From positions 1 to 39,410 of the forward strand of contig NZ_CALBRW010000030.1 in NCBI RefSeq assembly GCF_937927635.1: DNA of 39,410 bases, written 5' to 3'. Positions 10,033 through 18,520 of the stretch are shown here, one piece after another. The position numbers and the translations under genes were made by a program. The DNA comes from an uncultured Microbacterium sp. GTDB taxonomy: Bacteria; Actinomycetota; Actinomycetes; Actinomycetales; Microbacteriaceae. The notes under the pieces were generated by a model. That model was not told where the DNA came from. It did no database searches and worked only from the letters and a program-made list of their open reading frames with translations. Positions within the stretch are counted from its first letter, which is position 1. The number at the start of each line of letters is the position of its first letter.

Positions 10033-10071
10033 GTCAGACCATTGACAGCTGCGTCCCGGTGACGCCAGAAT
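10033..10071 (+). promoter_or_regulatory. Promoter of the permease operon with a possible GntR operator
   Basis: TTGACA at 10042-10047 is a perfect -35; CAGAAT at 10066-10071, 18 bases later, is a plausible -10, and the permease ATG follows 40 bases on. The inverted repeat GTCA-6-TGAC at 10033-10046 overlaps the -35 and is a candidate operator for the GntR regulator encoded two genes downstream. The operator assignment is inference from position only. Confidence 0.45.
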
Positions 10072-10111
10072 CGCTCCAAACGCTCCCTCCACTGAAAGCA
10101 GGCAGCATTCC

Positions 10112-11662
10112 ATGAGCGAATCCACAAAGGCCGTGGGTACGGGCCCCGTCGATGATGACGCCGCCGCTCTGGCCGAACTCGGTTACAAGCAGGAACTCCA
10201 CCGCGGGATGTCGGGCTTCTCGAACTTCGCGGTGTCGTTCTCGATCATCTCGATCCTCGCCGGCTGCATCACGTCCTTCAACATCGCGCTGAAGTCCGGC
10301 GGGCCCAGCGCGATCACCATCGGCTGGCCGCTGGTCGGCGTCTTCGTGCTGTGCGTGGCGCTGGCGATGGCCGAGGTCTGCTCGCGCTATCCCACCGCCG
10401 GCGGCCTGTACTTCTGGGCCGGGCGGCTGGCGAAGAAGAACAAGCGCCAGTGGGCCTGGTTCGTCGGCTGGTACAACTTCCTCGGCGAGGTGGCCGTCAC
10501 GGCCGCCATCGACTACGGCGCCGCCGCGACCATGATGGCCTTCGCCAACCTGATGTGGGGCACCGAGGTCACCGCACTGAACACGTTCCTGCTGTTCGTG
10601 GTGCTGATCGTCATCCACGGCCTGCTGAACACCTTCGGCGTGAACCTGGTGAGCCTGCTGTCGTCGGTCTCCGCCTGGTGGCACATCGTGGGCGTGGCGA
10701 TCATCGTCGCGGTGCTGTGGATCATGCCCGCCCAGCACCAGGACGTGGCCTGGACGTTCACGACCTGGCACAACGAGACCGGCTGGGGCTTCGGCCCGTA
10801 CGTGTTCCTGATGGGCCTGCTGATGGCCCAGTACACCTACACCGGCTACGACGCCTCCGCGCACGTGGCCGAGGAGACCAAGAACGCCTCGATCGCCGCG
10901 CCCAAGGGCATCGTGATGAGCGTGCTGATCTCCATCATCGGCGGCTGGATCCTGCTGTACACGATCGTCGCGGCGATCCAGGACGGCAGCGAGGCGGGCC
11001 TGGCGAAGATCGTCGGCACCGACCTCGGCTCGGGCCCCGCGCAGATCTTCATGGACGCGCTGAACAACCCGGGAGTCGCCAAGTTCCTGCTTTTCATCGT
11101 GTGCGGCGCGCAGTTCTTCTGCGGCATGGCGTCGGTCACGGCCAACTCGCGCATGAGCTACGCCTTCTCGCGCGACAACGCGATCCCCGGCGCCCGGCTG
11201 TGGGCGCAGGTCAACAAGCGCACCGGCACCCCCACCAACTCCATCTGGCTGTGCGTGGCGCTGTCGATCCTGGTCACCGTCCCCGCCCTGTTCAACGGCA
11301 CCGCGTACGCGGCCGTCACGTCCATCGCGGTGATCGGCCTGTACATCGGCTACGTCACCCCGGTGCTGCTGCGCCGGCTGAACAAGGACTTCGCTCCCGG
11401 CCCGTGGAACCTGGGGCGCTGGAGCGGCCTGGTCGGTTGGGTGGCCGTGGTCTGGGTGATCTTCATCGTCATCCTGTTCGTGCTGCCGCCGGTCACCCCG
11501 ATCACCGCCGAGACGTTCAACTACGCCCCGATCGCGGTCGCCGTGGTCGCGATCCTCGCCGTGGTGCTGTGGTTCGCGTACGGCAAGCGCGACTTCATGA
11601 ACAACAGCCCCGAAGAGGCGGAGCACCTCACCAAGTCCGCATCCGACCTGCTGGACGAGTGA
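10112..11662 (+). CDS. APC superfamily amino acid/amine permease
   Basis: 516 aa, about 12 hydrophobic segments. The first membrane helix follows the motif ELGYKQELHRGMSGFSNFAVSFS, typical of the amino acid-polyamine-organocation family; AEVCSRYPTAGGLYFW is the conserved helix 2-3 loop. It probably imports the amine used by the enzymes downstream, in symport with protons. Family resemblance is to GABA/choline/ethanolamine-type permeases (from memory). An AGCAGG-like site lies about 10 bases before ATG 10112. It is the first gene of the catabolic operon and only 13 bases separate it from the regulator gene. Confidence 0.9.
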   Translation: MSESTKAVGTGPVDDDAAALAELGYKQELHRGMSGFSNFAVSFSIISILAGCITSFNIALKSGGPSAITIGWPLVGVFVLCVALAMAEVCSRYPTAGGLYFWAGRLAKKNKRQWAWFVGWYNFLGEVAVTAAIDYGAAATMMAFANLMWGTEVTALNTFLLFVVLIVIHGLLNTFGVNLVSLLSSVSAWWHIVGVAIIVAVLWIMPAQHQDVAWTFTTWHNETGWGFGPYVFLMGLLMAQYTYTGYDASAHVAEETKNASIAAPKGIVMSVLISIIGGWILLYTIVAAIQDGSEAGLAKIVGTDLGSGPAQIFMDALNNPGVAKFLLFIVCGAQFFCGMASVTANSRMSYAFSRDNAIPGARLWAQVNKRTGTPTNSIWLCVALSILVTVPALFNGTAYAAVTSIAVIGLYIGYVTPVLLRRLNKDFAPGPWNLGRWSGLVGWVAVVWVIFIVILFVLPPVTPITAETFNYAPIAVAVVAILAVVLWFAYGKRDFMNNSPEEAEHLTKSASDLLDE

Positions 11663-11675
11663 GACGCCGAGCACG

Positions 11676-12398
11676 ATGACGATGATGGACTCCTCCCTCC
11701 TGGTGGATGCCGCACTGCACCCGGTGCGCGGCCAGATGGCCTTCGAATCCTGCGTCGAGCAGCTCGGATCCGCCATCCAGCTGGGCATCTTCCGGGTGGG
11801 CGACAGGCTGCCGGGCGAGCGCGAGCTCGCCGAGCGGCTGAGCGTCTCGCGCGCCACCCTGCGGGAGGCCATCAGTGCCCTCCGCGCCGCCGGGCTCGTC
11901 TCCACGACCCGGGGGCGCGGAGGGGGCACCTTCGTGGAGCCGCCCGCCGACGCGTGGCCGGCTGATCAGCATCCGCCGCGCCGAGCCGAGATCGACGACC
12001 TCATCATCTTCCGCTCGGTCATCGAACCCGGTGCAGCGCACCGGGCGGCGCTGACCGACCTCGGCGACGAGCAGCGCGAGCTGCTGCAGGTCAGCCTGGC
12101 CGAGGTCGACGACGCGAGCACGCCGGCCGACTACCGGCAGGCGGATGCCCGGCTGCACCTGGCCATCAGCAGCGTGTGCGGCTCGGACGAGCTCGCGCAC
12201 GCCTGCAGCGGCGTGCAGGCGAGGATCCACCAGCTGCTGGCCGAGATCCCATTCCTCACCAAGAACATCGAACACGCAGATGCCGAGCACCGTGAGATCG
12301 TCACCGCGATCCTCGCGGGCGACGCCGAGCGGGCGCGCCAGGTCATGGCCGCGCACTGCGACGCCACGGCAGCACTCCTGAAGGGCCTCCTGAAATGA
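11676..12398 (+). CDS. GntR/FadR family transcriptional regulator
   Basis: 240 aa. An N-terminal winged helix-turn-helix spans about 20-90 with GDRLPGERELAERLSVSRAT and LREAISALRAAGLV, the hallmark of GntR proteins. The C-terminal FCD-type helical ligand domain (about 100-235) has the usual metal-binding His in ARLHLAI and DAEHREIVTAI. It likely represses the surrounding operon and is released by the amine or an intermediate (inference). ATG 11676 and an in-frame ATG at 11685 are both possible. The stop overlaps the next gene by ATGA. Confidence 0.9.
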   Translation: MTMMDSSLLVDAALHPVRGQMAFESCVEQLGSAIQLGIFRVGDRLPGERELAERLSVSRATLREAISALRAAGLVSTTRGRGGGTFVEPPADAWPADQHPPRRAEIDDLIIFRSVIEPGAAHRAALTDLGDEQRELLQVSLAEVDDASTPADYRQADARLHLAISSVCGSDELAHACSGVQARIHQLLAEIPFLTKNIEHADAEHREIVTAILAGDAERARQVMAAHCDATAALLKGLLK

Positions 12399-13789
12399 AC
12401 GCACTGAACACCGATCCCGTCCCCGCCCGCAATGACCGGATGCTGACCGTCGACCGCCTGCGCGGCATGATCCTCGAGGGCGAGATCGACACCGTCATCC
12501 TCGCCTTCACCGACATGCAGGGCCGACTGCAGGGCAAGCTCCTGCACGCGCGGTTCTTCCTGGACTCCGTACTCGGCCACGCCACCGAGGGATGCAACTA
12601 CCTGCTGGCCGTCGACGTGGACATGAACACCATCGACGGGTACGAGCACGCCTCCTGGGCCGGCGGCTACGGCGACATGGAGTTCCTGCCCGACCTCGCT
12701 ACCATCCGCCTGCTGCCGCACCGGCCGGGAACCGTGATGATCCAGTGCGATCTGGCCGGCACGACCGGCGAGTCCGTGCGGGTGTCGCCGCGCGCCGTGC
12801 TGCGCGCGCAGACCGAGCGGGCGGCATCCCACGGCTGGAAGGCCGTCGCGGGCACGGAGCTGGAGTTCGTGATCTACAACACGCCGTACGAGAAGGCGTG
12901 GGACGACGGCTACCGCAACCTGGAGCCGGCCAACCGCTACAACGTGGACTACTCGATCCTGGGCTCCACGCTCGTGGAGCCGCTGCTGCGCGACATCCGC
13001 AACACGATGTACTCCTCGGGCCTGACCGTGGAGTCGGCCAAGGGCGAGTGCAACTTCGGGCAGCACGAGATCGCGTTCCTGTACGACGACGTGATCGCCA
13101 CTGCCGACAACCACTCGTACTACAAGACCGCGGCCAAGGACATCGCCCGCCAGCACGGGCAGTCGCTGACGTTCATGGCCAAGCCCAACCAGCGCGAGGG
13201 CAACTCCTGTCACATCCACATGTCGCTGCGCGGCAAGGACGACGACGCACTGGTGTTCTGGGATGCCGAGAACGACCGCCGCACGGCCGTGTACGACCAC
13301 TTCATCGCCGGGGTGCTGGCCACCATGCGCGAATTCACGCTGTTCTACGCGCCCAACATCAACTCCTACAAGCGGTTCGTGAAGGGCTCCTTCGCGCCCA
13401 CCGCGGTGGCGTGGGGTGTCGACAACCGCACCACCTCGGTGCGCCTGGTCGGCAGCGGGCGCAGCGCGCGCATGGAGAACCGCCTGCCCGGCGGCGACAT
13501 GAACCCGTACCTGGGACTGGCCGCCATGCTGGCCGGCGGCCTGTACGGCATCGAGCACGAGCTGGAGCTCGACGCCGAGACGCACGGCAACGCCTACGAA
13601 TCGGGCGCGCCGACCGTGCCGACCACCATGCGCGAAGCCCGCGATGCGCTGGCCGGCTCCGCGATCGCCGCGGAGGTGTTCGGCGAGGACGTGGTGCGGC
13701 ACTACGTGCACTACGCCGACGTCGAGATCGACGCGTTCGACGCGGCCGTCACCGATTGGGAACTGCGCCGCGGATTCGAGAGGCTCTGA
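12395..13789 (+). CDS. Gamma-glutamyl-amine ligase of the glutamine synthetase family (PuuA/GlnA3/4-like)
   Basis: 464 aa. Glutamine-synthetase fold: an N-terminal beta-grasp domain with FTDMQGRLQGKLL, then the catalytic barrel with metal and glutamate-binding motifs GTELEFVIYN (from about residue 152), AKGECNFGQHEIAF, GNSCHIHMSL, KGSFAPTAVAWGVDNRT and RMENRLPGGDMNPY. The usual adenylylation signature is absent, and the operon context with a permease, aldehyde dehydrogenase and gamma-glutamyl hydrolase argues for ligation of glutamate to an imported amine rather than to ammonia. Substrate (ethanolamine, putrescine, another amine) is not readable from sequence. Confidence 0.88.
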   Translation: MNALNTDPVPARNDRMLTVDRLRGMILEGEIDTVILAFTDMQGRLQGKLLHARFFLDSVLGHATEGCNYLLAVDVDMNTIDGYEHASWAGGYGDMEFLPDLATIRLLPHRPGTVMIQCDLAGTTGESVRVSPRAVLRAQTERAASHGWKAVAGTELEFVIYNTPYEKAWDDGYRNLEPANRYNVDYSILGSTLVEPLLRDIRNTMYSSGLTVESAKGECNFGQHEIAFLYDDVIATADNHSYYKTAAKDIARQHGQSLTFMAKPNQREGNSCHIHMSLRGKDDDALVFWDAENDRRTAVYDHFIAGVLATMREFTLFYAPNINSYKRFVKGSFAPTAVAWGVDNRTTSVRLVGSGRSARMENRLPGGDMNPYLGLAAMLAGGLYGIEHELELDAETHGNAYESGAPTVPTTMREARDALAGSAIAAEVFGEDVVRHYVHYADVEIDAFDAAVTDWELRRGFERL

Positions 13790-13791
13790 GC

Positions 13792-15186
13792 ATGAGGATC
13801 CCCACCACCCCGTTCGGCGCCGCCGGCGCCTTCACCGTCCTCAACCCGGCCACGGGCGCTCCGGTCGCGGATGTGCCGCAGGCGGATCTCGCGGAGACGG
13901 ATGCTGCCATCGAGCGCGCGCATCGCGCCTTCCCGGCCTGGCGCGCCATCGCGCCCGCCGAGCGCGCCCGGCTGCTGCGCTCGTTCGCGGCGGTCGTCGA
14001 CGCGCACATCGGCGAGCTGGCCGACCTCGAGGTAGCCGGCTCCGGCCACACCATCGGCAACGCCCGCTGGGAGGCGGGCAACGTGCGCGACGTGCTGAAC
14101 TACTACAGCGCGACGCCCGAGCGGCACTTCGGGAGGCAGATCCCGGTGCCCGGCGGAGTGGACATCACCTTCCACGAGCCGCTGGGCGTGGTCGGCATCA
14201 TCGTGCCCTGGAACTTCCCGATGCCCATCGCAGGCTGGGGCTTCGGCCCCGCACTGGCGGCCGGCAACACGGTGGTCCTCAAGCCCGCCGAGCTGACGCC
14301 GCTGACCGCGATGCGGCTGGCGGAGCTGGCGCTGGAGGCCGGCATTCCCGAGGGCGTGTTCACCGTCATCCCGGGTCGGGGGAGCGTGGTCGGCAACAGG
14401 TTCGTCACGCATCCGCTGGTGCGCAAGGTGTGCTTCACCGGCTCCACCGAGGTGGGCAAGGGCATCATGCGCGGGTGCGCGGATCAGGTCAAGCGGCTCA
14501 CGCTGGAGCTGGGCGGCAAGAACGCCAACATCGTGTTCGAGGATGCCGATCTCGAGCGCGCCGCGGCCTCCGCGCCCGGCGCGGGCCTGGACAACGCCGG
14601 GCAGGACTGCTGCGCGCGCTCTCGCATCCTCGTGCAGCAGAGCGTGTACGACCGGTTCATGGAGCTGCTGCAGCCTGCCGTGGAGTCGTTCCGCGTGAAG
14701 GATCCCGCGGCGGAGGACGCCGAGATGGGCCCGATGATCTCCGCCAAGCAGCGGGATGCCGTGGCGGGAGCCCTCGAGGGCGCCGATGTGGCCTTCCGCG
14801 GCCAGGCGCCGGACGCCTCCAGCGGGTACTGGCTGGCGCCCACCGTCGTCATGCCGCGCGGCACGGCCGACCCGGTGTGGTCGCAGGAGCTGTTCGGCCC
14901 GGTGCTGGCCGTCATGCCGTTCACGGACGAGGCGGATGCCGTGGCCAAGGCCAATGACACCGAGTACGGCCTGTCCGGATCGATCTTCACCCGCGACGTG
15001 GGCCGCGCGCTGCGCGTGGCGCGCGGGGTGGACAGCGGAAACCTGTCCGTCAACTCGCACTCCTCGGTGCGGTACTGGACCCCGTTCGGCGGGTTCAAGC
15101 AGTCCGGGCTCGGCCGCGAGCTGGGCCCGGACGCGCCGGACTCCTTCTCCGAGGTGAAGAACGTCTTCATCTCGACGGACAATTGA
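13792..15186 (+). CDS. NAD(P)-dependent aldehyde dehydrogenase
   Basis: 464 aa from ATG 13792; an open frame runs far upstream but overlaps the ligase gene and is a shadow. NAD-binding PWNFPMPIAGWGFGPALAAG, the substrate lysine motif VLKPAELTP, FTGSTEVGK, the general base E239 in LELGGKN and the nucleophile C273 in GQDCC are all present, as is the C-terminal PFGGFKQSGLGRE. Expected job is to oxidise the gamma-glutamylated aldehyde to its acid. Slightly shorter than the usual 480-500 aa at the N-terminus. Starts two bases after the ligase stop. Confidence 0.92.
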   Translation: MRIPTTPFGAAGAFTVLNPATGAPVADVPQADLAETDAAIERAHRAFPAWRAIAPAERARLLRSFAAVVDAHIGELADLEVAGSGHTIGNARWEAGNVRDVLNYYSATPERHFGRQIPVPGGVDITFHEPLGVVGIIVPWNFPMPIAGWGFGPALAAGNTVVLKPAELTPLTAMRLAELALEAGIPEGVFTVIPGRGSVVGNRFVTHPLVRKVCFTGSTEVGKGIMRGCADQVKRLTLELGGKNANIVFEDADLERAAASAPGAGLDNAGQDCCARSRILVQQSVYDRFMELLQPAVESFRVKDPAAEDAEMGPMISAKQRDAVAGALEGADVAFRGQAPDASSGYWLAPTVVMPRGTADPVWSQELFGPVLAVMPFTDEADAVAKANDTEYGLSGSIFTRDVGRALRVARGVDSGNLSVNSHSSVRYWTPFGGFKQSGLGRELGPDAPDSFSEVKNVFISTDN

Positions 15187-15218
15187 TCACAGAGCACGAA
15201 AGGCAACAGGGAGAGAAG

Positions 15219-15998
15219 ATGGGAAAGCTCGACGGCAAGGTCGGCGTCATCACCGGCGGATGCAGTGGAATCGGCCTCGCCACAGCGAAGAAGTTCGTCG
15301 CCGAAGGTGCGAAGGTCGTCATCGGCGACCTCGACGAGGCGAACGGCCCCCGTATCGCCCAGGAGCTCGACGGCGTGTTCGTGAAGGTGAACGTCACGAA
15401 CAAGGACGAGGTGGAGAACCTCTTCAAGGTCGCGAACGACACCTACGGCCACATCGACATCGCGTTCAACAACGCCGGCATCTCACCGGCATCCGACGAC
15501 TCCATCCTGAAGACCGGCATCGACGCCTGGAACCTCGTGCAGGACGTCAACCTCACCAGCGTGTACCACTGCTGCAAGGCCGTGCTGCCGTACATGCTCG
15601 CGCAGGGCAAGGGCTCCATCATCAACACGGCGTCGTTCGTGGCCATCATGGGGGCCGCCACCTCGCAGATCTCGTACACGGCGTCCAAGGGCGGCGTGCT
15701 GGCCATGACCCGCGAGCTGGGCGTGCAGTTCGCGCGCAAGGGCATCCGCGTGAATGCCCTGTGCCCTGGCCCGGTGAACACGCCGCTGCTGCAGGAGCTG
15801 TTCGCGAAGGACCCCGAGCGCGCCGCGCGACGTCTGATCCACGTGCCCATGGGCCGCTTCGCGGAGCCCGAGGAGATCGCTAACGCGGTAGCCTTCCTGG
15901 GCAGTGATGAGTCCAGCTTCATCACCGCGATGGACTTCCTCGTGGACGGTGGCCTGTCCAACGCCTACGTGACACCACTGGAGAGCGACTTTGAGTGA
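15219..15998 (+). CDS. SDR family oxidoreductase
   Basis: 259 aa. Classical short-chain dehydrogenase: TGGCSGIG nucleotide motif at 12-19, an acidic residue in GDLDEA suggesting NAD, NNAG, and the catalytic Tyr153/Lys157 in SYTASKGG. I start at ATG 15219 because AGGGAGAGAAG lies just before it; a start at 15183 overlaps the upstream stop and adds a sequence unlike the family. In this operon it is the only enzyme able to oxidise an alcohol, which suggests that the gamma-glutamylated substrate carries a hydroxyl group (inference). Confidence 0.9.
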   Translation: MGKLDGKVGVITGGCSGIGLATAKKFVAEGAKVVIGDLDEANGPRIAQELDGVFVKVNVTNKDEVENLFKVANDTYGHIDIAFNNAGISPASDDSILKTGIDAWNLVQDVNLTSVYHCCKAVLPYMLAQGKGSIINTASFVAIMGAATSQISYTASKGGVLAMTRELGVQFARKGIRVNALCPGPVNTPLLQELFAKDPERAARRLIHVPMGRFAEPEEIANAVAFLGSDESSFITAMDFLVDGGLSNAYVTPLESDFE

Positions 15999-16737
15999 CC
16001 CTGAGACCCCCGGCGGGGCGCCGCGCCCCGTCATCGGCATCAGCACGTACCGGCAGACGGCGAACTGGGGCGACTGGCGCCACATCCCCGCCGACCTGCT
16101 GCCGGCGGACTACGCGAACTCCGTCGAGAAGGCAGGCGGGGTGCCGGTGCTGCTGCCTCCGCTGGCCTCGGAGGAGGCCGCGCGCATCGCACTGAGCCGC
16201 GTGGACGGCCTGCTGATCGCCGGAGGCGCCGACATCAACCCGGCCCGCTACGGGCAGGAGCCCGACCCGCACGTGACCTTCTGGCAGGACGACCGCGACG
16301 CGTGGGAGATGTGGCTGCTCGCCGAAGCCGACCACCAGCGGCTCCCGACGCTCGGCATCTGCCGCGGGATGCAGATGATGGCCGTCGCCGCGGGTGGATC
16401 GCTCGTGCAGCACCTGCCGGACGTCGTCGGGCACAGCGGCCACGGCGGGACGGAGGCCGGGTACAGCAGCACCGATGTCACGGTCGACGAGAGTGGCCGA
16501 CTCGCGGGTCTCGTGGCCGAGCACCTCACCGTCCCCAGTCACCACCATCAGGCCGTCGATGAGCATCCGGGATTCCGCGTCACCGCTCAGGACGCCGACG
16601 GCGTCACGCAGGCCATCGAGGCCGACGGCGACCGCTTCTCCGTCGGCGTGCAGTGGCATCCGGAGACGGCCGACGACCTCGGCGTGTTCCAGGGGCTGGT
16701 GGCCGCAGCACGGGAGCGCGCCGCGCGCCGGGGCTGA
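15991..16737 (+). CDS. Gamma-glutamyl hydrolase, PuuD-like class I glutamine amidotransferase
   Basis: 248 aa. Peptidase C26 type: PVIGISTYRQ at the start, LLIAGGADINPARYGQ, the nucleophile C124 in LGICRGMQMM, HHHQAVDEH and QWHPE. Family members cleave gamma-glutamyl-GABA or folate polyglutamate; here the context indicates hydrolysis of the gamma-glutamyl acid formed by the dehydrogenases, recycling glutamate. The start is TTG 15991, overlapping the SDR stop, with GGAGAG at 15980-15985; the nearby GTG 15995 is out of frame. Last gene of the operon. Confidence 0.9.
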   Translation: MSDPETPGGAPRPVIGISTYRQTANWGDWRHIPADLLPADYANSVEKAGGVPVLLPPLASEEAARIALSRVDGLLIAGGADINPARYGQEPDPHVTFWQDDRDAWEMWLLAEADHQRLPTLGICRGMQMMAVAAGGSLVQHLPDVVGHSGHGGTEAGYSSTDVTVDESGRLAGLVAEHLTVPSHHHQAVDEHPGFRVTAQDADGVTQAIEADGDRFSVGVQWHPETADDLGVFQGLVAAARERAARRG

Positions 16738-16791
16738 CCCGGCCCGCCCTCCCGCTAGACTCGAGCAGGCGGCGAACGAGCAGGAGAACCG

Positions 16792-17682
16792 GTGGCGGAG
16801 AAGGCGACGAAGTCCAAGTCGAAGTCGACGAAGGGTGACGACACTCCCATCGGCGCGACGGGGCGCCCGTACCACGGGTTCGACGTCCCCGCGCCGCTGG
16901 ATTCGCACGGCCCCGCGCGCATCATCGCGCTGTGCAACCAGAAGGGCGGCGTCGGCAAGACGACCACGTCCATCAACCTGGCCGCGGCGCTGGCCGAGTA
17001 CGGCCGCAAGGTGCTGGCCGTCGACTTCGACCCGCAGGGCGCGCTGTCTGCCGGCCTGGGCATCCTGGTGCACGACGTGCCCACGGTCTACGACCTGCTG
17101 CTGGACACCAAGCGCGACCCGCGGGATGCCATCGTCCACTCGTCCACGCCGAACCTCGACGTGCTGCCGGCCAACATCGACCTGTCCGCCGCTGAGGTCC
17201 ACCTGGTCAACGAGGTCGCCCGCGAGACCATCCTCTCCCGCGTGCTGCGGCACGTCGCAGGGGACTACGACGTCATCCTCATCGACTGCCAGCCCTCGCT
17301 GGGCCTGCTGACGGTCAACGCGCTGACCGCGGCGCACGGCGTGCTGGTGCCGCTGGAGTGCGAGTTCTTCGCGCTGCGCGGTGTGGCGCTGCTGATCGAG
17401 ACCATCGACAAGGTGCGCGACCGCCTGAATCCGTCGATCCAGCTCGACGGGCTGCTGGCCACCATGTACGACCCGCGCACGCTGCACTCCCGTGAGGTGC
17501 TGGAGCGCGTGGTGGAGGCGTTCGGCGACGACGTGCTGGAGACCGTGATCGGCCGCACCGTGAAGTTCCCCGACGCCTCGGTGTCCGGGGTGCCGATCAC
17601 CGAGTTCGCGCCGGAGCACGCAGCCGCCCAGGCATACCTGCGACTGGCGCGGGAGCTTGTGTCCCGTGGCGCCGTCGCCTGA
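16792..17682 (+). CDS. ParA/Soj family ATPase
   Basis: 296 aa. A Lys/Ser-rich start (AEKATKSKSKSTKG) is followed by a deviant Walker A KGGVGKTTTS with K51 and K56, the switch region DFDPQGALSAGLGI, and IDCQPSLGLLTVNAL. These are ParA-type dynamic ATPases that bind DNA and move cargo. This one sits in front of scpA and scpB, not parB, a common actinobacterial order, and may work with condensin loading (inference). GTG 16792 follows AGGAG at 16782-16786; TAGACT at 16756-16761 is a possible -10 for this operon. Confidence 0.92.
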   Translation: MAEKATKSKSKSTKGDDTPIGATGRPYHGFDVPAPLDSHGPARIIALCNQKGGVGKTTTSINLAAALAEYGRKVLAVDFDPQGALSAGLGILVHDVPTVYDLLLDTKRDPRDAIVHSSTPNLDVLPANIDLSAAEVHLVNEVARETILSRVLRHVAGDYDVILIDCQPSLGLLTVNALTAAHGVLVPLECEFFALRGVALLIETIDKVRDRLNPSIQLDGLLATMYDPRTLHSREVLERVVEAFGDDVLETVIGRTVKFPDASVSGVPITEFAPEHAAAQAYLRLARELVSRGAVA

Positions 17683-18520
17683 GTTCGACGTCCCGGCGAC
17701 CCGAGACGATCGGGGCCCCGAGCCCGTCGAAGAGGCGGATGCGGGCTTCCGCGTCTCGCTGTCGAACTTCGACGGCCCGTTCGACCTGCTGCTGACCCTC
17801 ATCTCCAAGCACGAGATGGACATCACCGAGGTGTCGCTGAGCAGGGTCACCGATGAGTTCATCTCGTACCTGCGCGACCTCGACGGCGATGCCGAGCTGG
17901 ACCAGGCATCCGAGTTCCTCGTCGTCGCGGCCACGCTGCTGGACATGAAGGTGGCGAGCCTGCTTCCGCAGGGTGAGCTGGTGGATGCCGAATCCGTGGC
18001 GCTCCTGGAGGCACGGGACCTGCTGTTCGCCCGGCTGCTGCAGTACCGCGCGTTCAAGGAGGTGTCCGCGTGGTTCGCGCGCTGCCTGCAGCGGGAGGAC
18101 CGGCGCCACGTGCGCGCCGCGCCGCTGGACGAGAAGCACCGACGTCGTACTCCCGAGCTGGTGTGGACCCTCTCGGCGGACGACTTCGCTGCGCTCGCCG
18201 TGCTGGCGTTCACGCCGAAAGAGCTCCCCACCGTGGGCCTCGACCACCTGCACGCCCCGCTGGTGAGCATCCGGGAGCAGGCGGCGGTGGTCGTGACCCT
18301 GCTGCGCTCGACGGAGTCGCTGACGTTCCGGGAGCTGGTGAGCGGCGTGGCCGAGCCGGGCATCGTCGTGGCGCGCTTCATCTCGGTGCTGGAGCTGTAC
18401 AGGCATGCGGCGCTGTCGTTCGAGCAGCTGGAGCCGCTGGGCGAGCTGACCCTGCGGTGGTCCGCGGAGAACTGGTCCGATGAGCAACTGGCCACGTTGG
18501 GAGCCGACTATGACCATTGA
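17666..18520 (+). CDS. scpA: Segregation and condensation protein A
   Basis: 284 aa from GTG 17666 (TTG 17657 is possible; GGGAG at 17651-17655 fits the GTG better). Kleisin of the SMC-ScpA-ScpB condensin: residues from about 35 (VSLSNFDGPFDLLLTLISKH) match the conserved N-terminal helix that contacts the SMC neck; the C-terminal winged helix ends in LRWSAENW. Residues about 16-21 (GPEPVE) come from a degenerate copy of the dispersed repeat. The start overlaps the parA-like gene and the stop overlaps scpB. Confidence 0.93.
   Translation: MAPSPEFDVPATRDDRGPEPVEEADAGFRVSLSNFDGPFDLLLTLISKHEMDITEVSLSRVTDEFISYLRDLDGDAELDQASEFLVVAATLLDMKVASLLPQGELVDAESVALLEARDLLFARLLQYRAFKEVSAWFARCLQREDRRHVRAAPLDEKHRRRTPELVWTLSADDFAALAVLAFTPKELPTVGLDHLHAPLVSIREQAAVVVTLLRSTESLTFRELVSGVAEPGIVVARFISVLELYRHAALSFEQLEPLGELTLRWSAENWSDEQLATLGADYDH
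17712..17734 (+). repeat. Dispersed repeat, degenerate copy inside scpA
   Basis: GGGGCCCCGAGC..GTCGAAGAG resembles the dispersed repeat with several changes and is translated in frame as GPEPVEE in the poorly conserved N-terminal leader of ScpA. Fits insertion of the repeat into a tolerant linker. Confidence 0.5.

Noticed and set aside
9997..10111. Riboswitch before the permease
   Set aside because: The leader is short and no known aptamer pattern is visible; a plain promoter with an inverted repeat explains it.
12592..13791. N-terminal extension of the aldehyde dehydrogenase to 864 aa
   Set aside because: The extension is the ligase gene read in another frame; the dehydrogenase family starts near ATG 13792, two bases after the ligase stop.
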